64,000 nucleotides of DNA from Motacilla alba alba. Taxonomy: Eukaryota > Chordata > Aves > Passeriformes > Motacillidae. How positions within the stretch are numbered: the stretch's first letter is position 1; the number at the start of each line of letters is the position of its first letter. Positions 12,001-23,988 of the stretch are shown one piece after another. A program made the translations under genes and the position numbers. The stretch spans positions 56,233,666 to 56,297,665 of the forward strand of contig NC_052018.1 of NCBI RefSeq assembly GCF_015832195.1, written 5' to 3'. Under the pieces are notes generated by a model. It saw only the letters and a program-made list of their open reading frames with translations. It searched no databases and was not told the origin of the DNA.

Positions 12001-15000
12001 GAGTGCCTCACTGCGTATTTGTAAAGCAGATGATTGATGTATCCCATAATTTCTTTGAGCCATGGAGCTGATTTATATGCTCTGTGCTGTATAGACATTC
12101 TCTTTGTCAGTTGGGACTGTAAAACCCCCCACAGGCAATTGTCTGCTATTCAGTCTTTCCCATTCATTGAAATTACACATAATTTTAGCCTGTGCACTTG
12201 TAAACTATGCTTTGCCATTTCCATTTGAAAATGCCTTTGTGTTAAACATTTTTGACTTGTCTAAATAAATATTATCCATAATAACCCTATATCAATCCAT
12301 TACAAACCTATGTAACTACATGCTGCATATAGATTTAATCCCTGAAACAAAGCCTGTTCCCACCTCACTCGTGTGTTGCTTTCACAGCTGATACAGCTGC
12401 AGAGAAATCTTAACAACAGAGAAATCTGTGATTGTTTCATTTTGCTAAAGCTATAGGATCTGCAATAAAATAATGTTTGAGTGCCTGGTCTTCATATATA
12501 CAGACGATCAAATTCCAAAAACACAGAGACCTATTGGCAGGTAAATAAGCCTGTACTTCTGAGTGGAGGTAAGTATTCAAATGAACTCAATTCAAAATTC
12601 CATCAAAACCTCATTAGTGACACATTTATATCATTAGCTGAAAGGGCTTTAGTGTAGTCAGCTAGAAACAACTATTTAGGAAATAGCTGTAAGCTCTGCT
12701 GGTGAAAAACGGCTTTTTCATTAGATGCTGTCAATTCACAGGATTAAGCTACAACTTTGAGTTGTGATGATCCAGAAAAGACAGACTTTTTTCAAGCAGA
12801 AACTGCAGAATGAAGAGAAGTACAAAATACCTTCTTTACTGTTCTAATTGCTCATCTTGAACCACTTTCATCTCTTAAACTCTTTTTAATCTTCAGACAG
12901 TGCTATAGTACATCACTGGAGCAGCATATCATGTCTGGATTTACTTGTGAATGAAAAATGGTAAGAGAAGCTGGGGAGTTTCAGTGGTTGTGGATTCTGA
13001 AGTTAAATTACATGTAGGATAGAACTACTTCCTTTACTGGTTTTAACATTTTTTCCTTAGGATTTATGTTGCAATTGTCCTTCTCACTATAACATGGAGC
13101 ACTGAAAAAGGGGTTATTTGATAGATTATCTCTCTGTATGTCACTTTTATTAACACAAGGACAGAGTCCCAGCTCAGTGAGATAAGCCATCATCTTTCCA
13201 GTCTTAGGGGCCATAGCAAAACATACCCTGAAATCTGGAGTAACCCACTGTAGGGCAGGAATATTCTATGCATGAATATATTAGACTTCAGCCAGATGTT
13301 GCTAAGTTTGACTCTTCTGTTTTGGAAGACAGTTGCATATCCCTCTAGCTCTTTATATTTAAAGTCTGCTTATAATGTTAAGTATTTTATACCACAAATC
13401 TTCTATACAGTATTTTCTTGTTGTTTCTCTGCTTAAATGGGAATTTTTCAGTTGTTTTTAATTTTCTCTTTCCAGACCTATTTCTACTTTTCAATATTAC
13501 CATGGAGCTGGCAAATAAAGCACCATAATTTTTCTGGAATTATGTCAACAATTTTTTTTTTTTTTCTCCCAGATCCTTTTCCTGGAAGAAGGACAAGAAG
13601 GGACAAAAGAGAAGCCTAAACTCATGGAGATAATCTTCATAAGTCTTTCCTAAATCACTGCATGAAGCATGCCATCAAAACAACAAAGCTCACACCAATG
13701 TCAGTCTGAGCTATAGGCTCAGGGACCATTTGCCTCTTTGTCCTTTACTCCTTGAAAACGTCTTTCTAAAGAATCCTACTTACCAGGGTCTCTGAAAGAC
13801 ACTCCAAAGTGTATTTCATTATATAAATGAAGAAAAAAAGATATAACTTGCTCTGCAAGGCCTTTCAGAGGCATGTGATGCCCTGGTATTGCTGCTCTCA
13901 CCCACAGTAGATATATCTATTTCACATCCTTCCTCATGTCACTCCATATGGGACAGAAGCAGACTCAGTGGATGGAGGGTTGTACTCCTAAATGTAAGCA
14001 TAGAGTGTCTGCTTTGCTGAGTGTGGGACTGACCTGGGCCAAGCTACTTTCTGTGGCATCCAGGCTGCCTTCTAGAATAATCACACTTAATTCAAGACCC
14101 TACAGGGTGCAGTGAGTAGTCATAATTATTCCACCAAAGTGCATTATTGTGTTTCTTCCTCTATCAAGTATCATCTGCCATCAGGTTATTAATTTGTCTA
14201 GGTTTGCTAGAGCCTCTCACAGTCGTCTCCAGACTTGATTTCACTGAACAATTCTGGAATTCTGTTACCCAAACTTCCTTTTTTTATTCTACTTTTCTTT
14301 TCAAAATTGTCTTGTATTGCACTACTTTTCACATGCATTGGTTCCAGGAGTATTTTTGTCCCGTGCTGGGCTGTCAGGATTTTCATTTCCTCTGTTGTGT
14401 ATGTGCATATGTTAGTGTATTAACTAGCACTTACCAGGGTGTAAATCACAGGGTGCCTCATTACCAAGGCAGATCATTAAATGTGGGAGGGTTATTTATC
14501 TGAAATGTGTGAGAAAACCATATTTCCCTAAAAATCCCACACAGATTTGTCACCAAACTCTTTCTTTATGGAGAGCTAGTTAGATTTTTTTCATCTCCAC
14601 ATTTTCCTAGTCCATTAAAAGGCATTAATTTTTATGATGCCCCTTTATGCAAAATGTTTCATCTGAAAGATATTCTTACCCCATCTCAAATGCAAGTTTC
14701 TAGAAGCTGTATGTTATTTGTGGGAGAGATTTGTAATTAGAGCTATCTCAAATAATTGTCCAGCCTTTGGCTTGGGTACATTTCTTTCAGCATTCCTTAT
14801 CTCTGAAGCAAGATTCGAAATATGGTAAAGTGCTGAAATCTGACTGGATTCAAGAGCTCTTCTATACACAAGAGCCTTGAAAGACTTTCAATAGCTAAAT
14901 AAATTCCTGCTATGGATCTAATAACAAGATCCAAAAGTGTCCATGAGAGTAATTAACTTCCACTAAGCTGCGAAGGACTTACCCAAAAAGGTGGCAGCAC

Positions 15001-15029
15001 TGAATTCCCTGCAGCCCTAATTAAGATTC
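9080..15029. other. Unique AT-rich sequence with two splice-bordered oddities only
   Basis: No coding gene or transposon was recognised. A poly-T run lies at 13552-13565, followed directly by a CTCCCAG acceptor-like end with a short open frame to a stop at about 13640. A 37-base segment at 12504-12540 and a 65-base minus-strand segment at 14435-14499 have splice-like borders and are reported as findings. Simple A and T runs occur near 10047 and 10714. Confidence 0.45.
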
Positions 15030-15353
15030 TCCTGGTGCTCCTTCACAGGAGACAGTGGGTATGGATGGACTGCCATGGGTGGAAGAAGACAAGGCAACTG
15101 CCTCAGGAGCCTCCATCATCTTTCCCATTGCCTGCCCCACAGCCATGATAAGAGAGGGTGAAGAGATCCAAACGTGGCCTCTGGTGTGGGGACAGGTCCC
15201 TCCTGGGGTTGCTGGGGCCGAGCACCCCACTCAGCACCCCGAGTGCCCCGTCACACAGCCGTGGCCCTGCAGGACACACTCCCGGCCAGCTGAAGTCACG
15301 TTGCCTAAGTGGAGTAAAGGCTCAGCTCGCCCTTTCCCTCCTCCCAACCCTTA
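15030..15353 (+). other. GC-richer open segment, possible exon or unrecognised old insertion
   Basis: Base composition rises clearly above the flanks, and one plus-strand frame stays open for about 100 codons from an acceptor-like site (ctccttcacag, ending 15049) to a TAG at 15352-15354. The predicted peptide is rich in Pro, Gly and Trp, with no domain I recognise. The minus strand is also open for about 70 codons, as expected for GC-rich DNA, so openness alone is weak evidence. It could be a terminal exon, a piece of an old repeat, or chance. Confidence 0.2.
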
Positions 15354-15690
15354 GCTAGGGGGCTGCACAGGGCTTTTGTTTGGCTGTGGAAAGAAAAGCT
15401 CTAGACATTCAAGGCTTTGGTCTGCTAGATAGAGATGTGTCTGTGGTGCTTCAGGACAGACACCAGCTGATGGATAGGGCAGCAGGAGTTTTGTTAGACA
15501 AAGAGGAAAGAACAGAACAAGCCTTGAACCTAGCTCTTGGCTCTGAGAAAAAACAAAAAAAAAGAAGAAGAAAGATATTTTGAGCTTGCTAACAAGGTCC
15601 TATCTTTCGCTTATTTAGAGAAAGGTTTGAAACAAGGGCAGTAATAGTACAATGCAAGTGAAATACACAGAGCACAGAAGAATTTTATAT

Positions 15691-15708
15691 GTGTGTGTGT
15701 GTGTGTGC
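15691..15708. repeat. (TG)n microsatellite
   Basis: About nine uninterrupted TG units follow a short TA run. It is a simple repeat with no other content. Confidence 0.95.
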
Positions 15709-16019
15709 ATGTGGTATGATTTGCTTCTTATAAGCCAGCTTGGTAAACCCTCACCTGAGAGATTTAAATCACACCCAATTTTCACCATGTTTGCCTCTCC
15801 CTATTTAGCAGACTGCAATGCAACTCTAAGAGATGGGTTGCCTGCTCTTTCAAAACCAGCTTACTCACACGAGGTATTCATTACACAGCACGGTAATTTA
15901 TTTTGAAAGCAAATTTACCCTCCTCATCAAGCCAGTGAGTTATGTGCAACCTGAACTATGCAGATAGACATGGAAAAGCGAGGTTTGGTTATTGTAAATC
16001 ACTACCCTGGCAATGGTCC

Positions 16020-16500
16020 AAGCTCTTAGGGCTTCAGCTGTTACACTAGTAGAGCAGATATAAGCTCCCATATATAACTAATCCACATCGGTTACAAAAA
16101 ACAATAATATACCTATGTAAGCCAGTCATGTGAAAATTAGCATGATTTTCTGGAGATGCTTGATAATTATCTAGTCCACTGTAAGCAAAGCAGAAATAAA
16201 AGTCATAAAAATGCAGAGATTATACCCTATCGTACAAATAACAGAGGAGACTTAATAGAGGTTACATCAGTAATAATTTTTATAAATTCCAGCTGGCACA
16301 TGCCTTAATAGAAAAGCCTGGGGAAGTGGAAATGAGAGCATATATTAAGAAAAAACCATCATCATTTAAAATACTTTTAGTTTCAAAATAATCTTATTTA
16401 CGCTAAGTCAATTTTTAAAGACTCCACTACATAATTACAATCACAGTAAACAAGCAGTAATGATTTTTTTCCCTTGTTCTGTACTGGAAATAAGAATAGG
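16020..16500. other. AT-rich block resembling a conserved non-coding element
   Basis: There is no open frame of note, no repeat family and no simple repeat. The text is dense in TAAT/ATTA-type homeodomain cores (for example around 16150-16170, 16270 and 16430-16460) and in AAATAA/TTTATT motifs, without microsatellite slippage. That is typical of developmental enhancers in bird gene deserts. The sequence alone cannot show conservation, so this is a guess from texture only. Confidence 0.2.
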
Positions 16501-18205
16501 AATACAGACACGTGTCCCCTTGGGTGATGTGTTTTAATCAGGTTGGTTTTTATAAGGCCTTTTTCAAACTGATCAGAATAGCCTGAAGCCTGTCAGAAAA
16601 AACATGTTGCCCAGAATAAGCCTTTAATAATACTTCACAGCTGATTTGTTTTCGAGTTAATTTGCCCTTGAGCAAAAGAACAGGGTCAGGAGGACCCTTG
16701 TGTGGGTTGGTGTTGAGCACAGCACAAAGGAACCATAATCATGATACCAGTACCTGACTGCAGTACTGAAAAACAGAGAAGGAAGAGCAGTGGAGAAAAA
16801 GAAACAAGAGTTATCCAGGAGAGATGACTGGCACAATCCAAGCTCCCTGCTGATTTAACAGAGATCATGTTCTCTTCTCCTTGAAATACAGAACTGTCTG
16901 TTCAAGTTCATTGGTTTAAAGTGAGGGGAGTTATTTCACACTTGATGCAGCTTGTGCCACTTGTAACCCTCAAACAGAATCTCACCCAGAAACTCTCTTT
17001 AAACCTTGAAAAGGTCACACACAGAACTCCTTCAACCTTTATTATTAAAAGCTTCCTGCCTGGTTCTACTGTAGAGAAAAAGGCAGTGACCTTACATTTA
17101 ATCACATCAAGGACTCTGTGCTTTAACTTGCTTAAAAGATTCCCTATGCAGGATAGCTTTATCCAAGAAGTCTTTTGCCAGATAATGATATTTTTAAAGC
17201 AGCGTGCAAAATATCTCTCTTGCTGCAGACTCCAGCTGCTGAGTAAGCAGCTTCTCCACTGCCTGCAGAAAGGAGACAGCGAGAGAGGTCCAGGGGAATC
17301 TGCATTCAGCCAAATCTACCCCACATGCATGTGAAACCTAATGGAAATCATTCGTGAGGCCCTACAGCTCTACAGGAGTACATGTGATTTACAGCAGGGC
17401 AAAGGATTTGCAGTATCCTGCGTCTTTGGTGCTTTCATTTTTTAATGCTTCAGCCTGAGCAAAATTAATCTTCTTAATGAAGTAAAATGGAGGAGTAATT
17501 AGCTCCTTCACTTGCTCATGTTTAACCACAATGCCTTTGCTGGGTTTCAGAAGTGCACAGGACTTCCATTTTTACCTGCTGCTTGGATTTTGCTGTTTAA
17601 AAATGCAGTAGATGTAGTTTGAAAAAAATGTTTCTGCTGTGAGCTGTATGCTAAGGCTCTGATAAATGCCTTGTCACATTTGCTCTGCTTTGTACTTGGA
17701 AAGATTCTTATTTGTTTGCTTTTATGTTTCTACAACTCTCTCCTTTTTTTGCACACCATTTCCAGGCAAGGGATAATTCTGTCAGGGATGACAGACTCTG
17801 CGGAAAACTTTTTGTTCTGCTTTTGGCTTTTCTCCACAGGGATTGTGTGGAGCTGAACAAGGAAAAAAAGGTCCAAAGTCTGCCTAAGAAAAGCCCCTTC
17901 TCAACCATTTCGTCTCAGCCCTCACAATTTTCTCATCTTCAGGTCTGTGTGTGCCCAGCACTAGATGAGGAATGGTGTCATCTATTACATACTATTGTAT
18001 GACTTGAGGCAAAACAGGGTTTCCCTTCTGCTAGAAGACCCCCCTGAATAGTTCACTTCCTCTTTGGGAAAACTCCCTGAGCCAAATTCTGATTTCTAAA
18101 AAGAAAGCTAGACATGGTTTGAGGGGTAGAGGGGATGAAGGGTGGTCTTGTACTCATTGGACAGAAGGGAAAAAATTAGCAAGTCTGAGTCCTTTTCATT
18201 CTCTC

Positions 18206-18345
18206 TTTCATTATCTTGGAAAGATAACATCACCTATCCTCACCCCAGTTTCTGTAAGACAGGGAAATAATATTTATTATTACTGCTAATCTGTCCAAAT
18301 GCTATGAGAGTACATCACAGCACTTCAGTGAAGATTCTTTTGTTT
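18206..18345 (+). repeat. Possible MIR-like SINE relic
   Basis: The stretch around 18239-18290 (CCTCACCCCAGTTTCTGTAA, then GACAGGGAAATAATA and a run rich in TTATTA) parallels the MIR tract 'cctcagtttcctcatctgta...aatgggataataata'. It is followed by an equivalent of the GTGAGAGTAAAT segment. Similarity is low, and only the central 60 bases are persuasive. It could equally be another CORE-SINE or an L3 tail. Confidence 0.4.
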
Positions 18346-18544
18346 TCCATGGGCACCAAATTTCAAGGTAGAAAGCAGAGTTCAGATGTGCACAACAGCC
18401 TTGGTCAGTAGAGTTTCAGATTTTGGAACATCCCTTCTCTTCCAGGGGCACACAATCTCTTAAATACAGGTCTATTTTAAGTACAGACTTGTTATCAGTA
18501 CAAAACATGTAAACAAAGTTTGTGGGGAGGAAAGAGTGACTTAC

Positions 18545-18760
18545 TTTGCTGTTTCTCTGGCTCTCCCAGGAGCAGGACTCGGCCTCCTGAGGAGCAATCC
18601 CTCGCTGGAAAGGGTGGTCACTCAGGCAGGTCTGGCAGAAGGGAGGCTCGAGCTCTGAATCCCCTGCAGGTAAATTCATCACAGTGGACCCTGGGTATTT
18701 GAGGCTGGTATGTGGATGCTTCTCAACATTGACCATCGGGCTCTTAATCCACCTTCGTAC
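18545..18760 (-). CDS. Candidate internal coding exon, 72 codons, gene not recognised
   Basis: On the minus strand an acceptor (pyrimidine-rich ...cttctgtgttggcag) ends at 18761. An uninterrupted frame then runs 216 bases, and a perfect consensus donor AAA|GTAAGT starts at 18544. The length is exactly 72 codons with phase 0 at both ends, so the exon could be included or skipped without a frameshift. The peptide begins VRRWIKSPMVNVEKH and ends SWESQRNSK. It is hydrophilic, with a CxxC pair near residues 43-46 and Pro/Ser/Glu-rich stretches, as in a cytoplasmic or disordered segment. There is no signal peptide or membrane helix. GC content is clearly higher than in the flanks. I do not recognise the family. 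Flanking exons are not evident nearby, so the gene would have long introns. A chance open frame between fortuitous splice sites remains possible. Confidence 0.5.
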
Positions 18761-19377
18761 CTGCCAACACAGAAGCAGATTATGGACTCTTTTTGCTCAT
18801 CAGCTGTTGGAACGGCACAACAGGGTTTCCAGTGAGGACAGTAGCACAGATTGGGGTAAATAATCAGATATGAGGATCAGGATCAATTTTCTGTAGGAAA
18901 AAGTACCAGGCGAATCAGGAAGAACACACATCATCATAGCCAGGCTCTTAATGCTGAGAATTTTTTGCTGCTTTGTGCAAGTATGCCATAAGTTTATCTA
19001 CAAAATAAAGGCTTTATAAATATATTGAAGTACACAGTAGACTGCTAAGAGGGGAGCGATAACTACCCAAAGCAAGTACTTCCAGCCTAAACAGCTCAAT
19101 TTCCCCATGAGAAAAAGCAGACTGGTTTTGCAGGAATAGAATTGTAGGATTTGCTTTCTGCAGTCCTTTCTTTCAACAGCAATATCTCCTGTATTATCTC
19201 TGACTTCATAAACTACCTCAGCCTTTTCTGTGCCTCCTATCACTCCATTCAAGAGTCAGTTTCTCTTGCTGTCCTGCCCCAATTTTGACTCTGACTCCTC
19301 TAACCTGCCTTCCCTGCCTTCTCCTCATCTCTGCAGCTTCCCAGCTAGGACCCAGTGCACTGCAGTAGGAAGGACGC

Positions 19378-19485
19378 TGGTTATGAGCACTGCACTGTCA
19401 GGGCACAGTGTCAGGCTTGTGCACTTTGCTGGCTCTTCCTTTCACTTCTGTGACTGTCTCTTTGATGTGAATCAACAGTATTGGA
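19378..19485 (+). repeat. MIR-like SINE relic, 5' half
   Basis: The order GGTTATGAGCAC ... CTGTCAGG ... AGGCTTGTG ... GGCTCTTCC ... CACTTCTGTGACTGTCTC follows the MIR 5' half (ggttaagagcac ... ggttcgaatcc ... ggctctgccactta ... tgtgacc). Several short indels are needed. The match is order-based and by eye. The element is old and non-coding. Confidence 0.45.
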
Positions 19486-20304
19486 TTTTCTGAGACATTA
19501 AGTGAGGAGTGAGAGACCTCTCTGAGCTCTTTTTCCAAGTTATTTTGCATTGTGAAAGCAAAAAGACCACTATGTGAGCTGTGGTGTATTTGCACTGAAT
19601 CTGATCAGAGCTCTGTAGTTTGAATGCAAAGAATGGATAGGGATGTCTCAGGACACACTCTCCCAGCCTGGAGAGAGAAGGCTGAAACAGCCCGGGCTGA
19701 CAGCCCAACTGTCCTCATATTGACAGGATGCAATCTCTTTCCTCTTGGATCTTGGTGTCCCTGGCCTCAGCAGCTCCATTCTTCATTAAGAGATGATATT
19801 TGCCATTAGAGGATGCTTTACATCGGGAAAAAAAAATTATCTTACATTAGTCATGAGCAGGATGGCAAGTGCTTGATTAACAGTGGAAATCTATATCACA
19901 GCAACTGGTAACCAGGATCATGTACGATAAACAAACAGAATGAGACATCTCTAACTGGCCTTCTGCTGGTGACTCCTCCATGAGCAAAGTGCCTGCTTTG
20001 CTGACCTGCCGGAAACCTCAAGATTAGGAAAATTTCTCTTTCCTCTCTATGGAAACCAAGCAAATAGACTTCCTTCTGTGGGCAAATGAGCCACTTTCCA
20101 GTGCATTCCCCATTTGCATTTTTTTTTGTCAGTTCATGTGGGTAATATTACCCTCTACTTCCATGCTCTGGAGCATCCCTACAAAATATCTGGACTGCTT
20201 TAGCTTCAGGTTGATGGGTTGAAGTTGTAGGGGGGAGGGATTATTTTTTTCAGATTTAATTTCAACAAGTATATATTCAAACTGATATTTTAACTCAGGC
20301 AGAT

Positions 20305-20305
<1 letters not shown>

Positions 20306-20390
<85 letters not shown>

Positions 20391-20415
20391 TATATATATA
20401 TATACACACATATAT
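20306..20415. repeat. Compound (TA)n/(CA)n microsatellite
   Basis: Alternating blocks run TA (about 20311-20350), CA (to 20360), TA (20361-20376), CA (to 20390), TA (20391-20404), CA (to 20410) and TA (to 20415). The purely alternating pyrimidine-purine text over 100 bases explains the artefactual Ile/Tyr/Val/Cys open frames on the minus strand here. Confidence 0.98.
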
Positions 20416-21659
20416 TTTTTTTGCCAAGCATAATTGATTCTATGATTGTTAAGCACATCATTATATATATTATTCTCTCCAAATAAATACATTGTTATGT
20501 GTCTTGATCTAATTTGAGATTTTGGTGTGTTGAAAATAATAATTCTATTCATGGAAAAAAAAAAACTCCATGCTTGATTTCCCAGTGTAGTTTTACTACA
20601 GGAAACATTTAATATACTGAATGTGATTCTGAAAGAAGTAAATGTCTGTTGAATTTGTCCTTTTTAAGATATACCTGGTGGTCAGTTAAGTATTTTCTGA
20701 CCTGGTTCTGGCTTTCTTCCTCAACATCCTGCAGCTTCAGTCATTTCACTATGGGTGCGCACGGTGTGCAGAAATGTGCATGAATAAAGAACCAAACTGA
20801 CAGCAGAAAAGGACAGGGGCTACAATGAGCTACAGATTCAGTCCTCCTTAAAAATTCAGGAAACATAGGTATCTTTTGCTTGAGACTTTGCAATTGCATA
20901 TGGAATTCACACGTAAATGTGGATCTAAGGTTTCATTAAGACCCTGTGATGTTTGGTTTTGTGATATCAAATTAATGATATTTGCAGTGATAAAGTTAAA
21001 CAATAATTTCTATTGTAATTTCGCCTGTTTTTTCACTGTCTTGTGTTTTCATTTACATATCTTTAGCCTTCCTGTGTATGAAAAAGCATTCAAAATGTGA
21101 CCTGGGTGCTCCTGATACACCAAAATGTATTGGTATTGAATGATCTTGTAGCTGTACCTTTTAATGGCAATGAAATATACATTCTGCAGTATAATGATCA
21201 TAAATTTAAAATTAACCACTGGTGCTTTAATGATGAGGGAAAGTAACACAGAGTGCATTTTATGAAGCTGCACACACCAGTGTGTAGATGACATTTCTCT
21301 CTCTAACATCAGCAAGTGGTTCCTGAGTTCACACTGAATTCTGAAGAATTTTTCTTTATTTATTATTTATTCCAAGCTGACTCCTGATTTTAAGCCAGAT
21401 ACACATATTTTTTTTATGGATTACTTATTGCTGTTTAAAAATGTTGGGCTAAACCAAAGTTTTCACATGATAGGTCCATATTATTTATACATTATAGCCT
21501 GTACTGAGAGATGAAAAATAAGCATGATCATGACCACTGCTCTGGTCATATTGCTGTTCTGTTGAATGAAGCAGAGTTTTGAGGAAACTAAGACGAAAAA
21601 ATTTCAGGAGAATCCAGCTTTGAGATTGAATGAACTAGCACGATTGTTGTTGTTGCTGG

Positions 21660-21674
21660 TTTTTTTTTTTTTTT
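21660..21674. repeat. Poly-T run next to a GTT repeat
   Basis: Fifteen T residues follow TTGTTGTTGTTGCTGG. Read on the minus strand, this is a poly-A run that could be the tail of a retroposed copy whose body would lie at higher coordinates, towards the CpG-rich patch at 21946. I find no target-site duplication, so this is only noted. Confidence 0.9.
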
Positions 21675-21945
21675 AATGGTTGGAAAAAGTTCCAATAGGT
21701 TAGCTCACCCACAAATGCACTGTCAAAGGAGAGCTTTAAAAGTAGTTTTTCTTCATTAGATCGGACAAAGTCCAGGTTCATGTACATCCAGTCCAGGACG
21801 CCGTTCTGACTCAGCAAGACATGTGTAACATTTCAATAAACTTAACTGAGTCACTCTGAAAAGTAATATATAATCAACAAATGTCCATAGAAACCCAAGG
21901 CCTGCATATCTGAGCCCAGGGAAGTTGTTTTTCTTTCCTGTGCAG

Positions 21946-22085
21946 CCTTTGCCCCTGAGTGAGGCGCCAAGCCGGGCGCTCGGTGCCTGCCCACGCGCCC
22001 AGACCTGCCTGGCAGCCGCCCGCGGGGAGCCGCGCTGGGGCTGGGCTGCGGCGGCTGCCAAGGAGCTCTGCCAGCGCCTGGCATG
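21946..22085. other. Isolated CpG-dense patch
   Basis: About fourteen CpG dinucleotides fall within roughly 120 bases, in a neighbourhood where CpG is rare. The left border coincides with a strong acceptor-like site on the plus strand (ttgtttttctttcctgtgcag, ending 21945). The plus-strand frame is open from there to a TAA at about 22150 (67 codons, Ala-rich). The minus strand is also open and Ala/Arg-rich. Possible readings are a small CpG island with a transcription start, a 5' exon, or a retroposed GC-rich fragment. The composition is certain but the role is not. Confidence 0.75.
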
Positions 22086-22999
22086 TTGGGCTGCTTTAGG
22101 GCTTGCCTACATGGATGTGCTAAAGTCTGCTCTCCAGTCACAAGTCACGTAAATGCACATCCAGCCCTTGTGTGGGCAGCTCGGTTCAGAATCATGGTGG
22201 GTTTAATTCGTTCTGCAGCCATTTACTCCATTTATCTCAGTTAATATTTCAGGTTTTATTCTGAATTGAGAGGTTCAGGAGGACTTTAATGACATTCAAC
22301 TCCTCTAATTTCACTTCTTCAGCTAATCCAGGCTAATGCCTCTCAGTATCCCTTTGCAGACAAAACCTACACTTGATTTTGAGTTTCAGAGACAACACTG
22401 AGTAAAATGCACAGAAGAGTGTAGAAAATTCAATGATTCACCACTGACTTTCAACATATATCCATGTCCAAAGACATTGAAAATACTGATTTGAAAGTAG
22501 TAACTGGCAGCAACTTCATAGCAGCAAGGTCAAGATCAGACTTTGGAAGAAAACCAGTTTCCCTGGCCATTGCTATGCAGCTCTTGGGTTTCTATTGATG
22601 CTTGTAGATTATATATTACTTTTCAGAGGGCCCCAGTTAAGTATATTGAAATTTTATGTATTAGTCACTGAATTTTAAGTCTACACTACAGGCCTTTGTC
22701 TAGCTTTAACCTTAATAGACTTCAAAGATTTTTTGAGGTTTTAATATTTACATTTACATTAGACAAGTGCCTTAGATCTATAGCTCTGTTTGACTTGGGC
22801 TATCTTAAATGTCACTAAGGGATTCAAAGTGCAAAGGTTCATTTCTTTTTAATTCACTTCCGCTAAAAAAAATCCTACTACACTGGATTGCACAAAAGTT
22901 AAAAGAACTTTAAAGAAATTTCTCAGAATTTCTTCCCTGATTTGACAAATTAGGATTAACAAGTAGCAAATGATAGTTTGCCGTTTAGGGCATTATGTG
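22086..22999. other. Unique sequence, nothing recognised
   Basis: This is ordinary AT-rich sequence up to the CR1 3' end. No repeat, exon or RNA gene is visible. Confidence 0.5.
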
Positions 23000-23350
23000 A
23001 TCATAGAATCATGGAATGATTTGGGTTGGAAGGGACCTTAAAGATCATCTAGTTCCAATCTCCCTGCTGTGAGCAGGGACCCCTTCCGTAAGACGAGGTT
23101 GCTTCAGGCCCCATCCAGCCTGGCCTTGAACACTTCCAGGGATGGGGCATTCATAACTTCTCTGGTCAATTTGTTCCAGAGCTTCACCACTGTCATACTG
23201 AAAATTTTCTTGCTAATACCTAATTAAAACCTCTCTGTTCAAATTCACTCCTTCTCCTGTCACTACATGCCCTTGTAAAAAGTCTTTCTTTAGACTTCCT
23301 GTAGGGCCTCTTCAGGTACTTGAAGATGCTGTAAGGTCTCCCCAGAGCTC
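23000..23350 (-). mobile_element. CR1 LINE 3' fragment
   Basis: The left edge is the reverse complement of the CR1 3' terminus (TCATAGAATCATGGAATG, two copies of the octamer). It is followed by the conserved 3'UTR: 'ggttggaagggacctta', 'gatcatctagttcca', 'gagcagggaccccttcc', and the block matching the end of ORF2 (GGCCTTGAACACTTCCAGGG at about 23120). The copy runs to about 23350 (CCCCAGAGCT) and is 5'-truncated, as most CR1 copies are. It is well preserved but carries indels, and no ORF2 reading frame is intact. CR1 is the dominant LINE of birds and is the strongest host marker in the window. Confidence 0.97.
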
Positions 23351-23420
23351 AAATACCAATGTGCTAGGTGCGTAATTCTTTGTGGCACTGTAAGGAGTAT
23401 TTTATTATTCAAATACATAC

Positions 23421-23433
23421 TTTTTTTTTTTTT
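23421..23433. repeat. Poly-T tract
   Basis: Thirteen T residues. A similar run of thirteen T lies at 23742-23754. Confidence 0.9.
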
Positions 23434-23988
23434 CTTATCAGATATCCACTACCAATAAATAAACTAGAGCCTGCTCCTAACTGCAGGAAGCAATCCTCCT
23501 CTGAACTTCCTCTGACAACATGTGTACTTTTGTTTCCATGGCAAGGCCCCTTAATTTCGCCCAGCAATTTCATCCACCATTATAGAGTATAAGCAGCAGA
23601 CTCTAAATGTGGCTGAGATAATCAGCTTTAATATAACTACTCACATGAATAATTTCATAAAATGAAGAGTTTTGAGGTTGTCAAACCAAATTATTTCAAC
23701 TTTTCCAAAATCAAAAATTTCACATTTTCAAGTCAAATTACTTTTTTTTTTTTTCTTTTTATGATTGCTTATTATTGAGATAGAACAAATTATTTGGAAC
23801 AAATGCAGTCAGCTTCACACTCACAGACTTCCACGACTGGGAGTAAACACTTGTCCACCCTGCCACATTTTTAATTTTGTTTTCGATTGGTGGTTTTGTT
23901 GGACCACCAAAGGAGCTCTGGAACTAGTCAAAGTTGTTTGGTATTCCTGGCATTTCTTGCAATGACAACAAACAAAATTGATGAAAAT

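Noticed and set aside
17840..17942. Plus-strand segment between CTCCACAG and CAG|GTCTGT
   Set aside because: The donor is poor, the peptide is unremarkable, and the frame is short enough to be chance.
20129..20552. Minus-strand frames rich in Tyr, Ile, Val and Cys
   Set aside because: They are translations of the TA/CA microsatellite.
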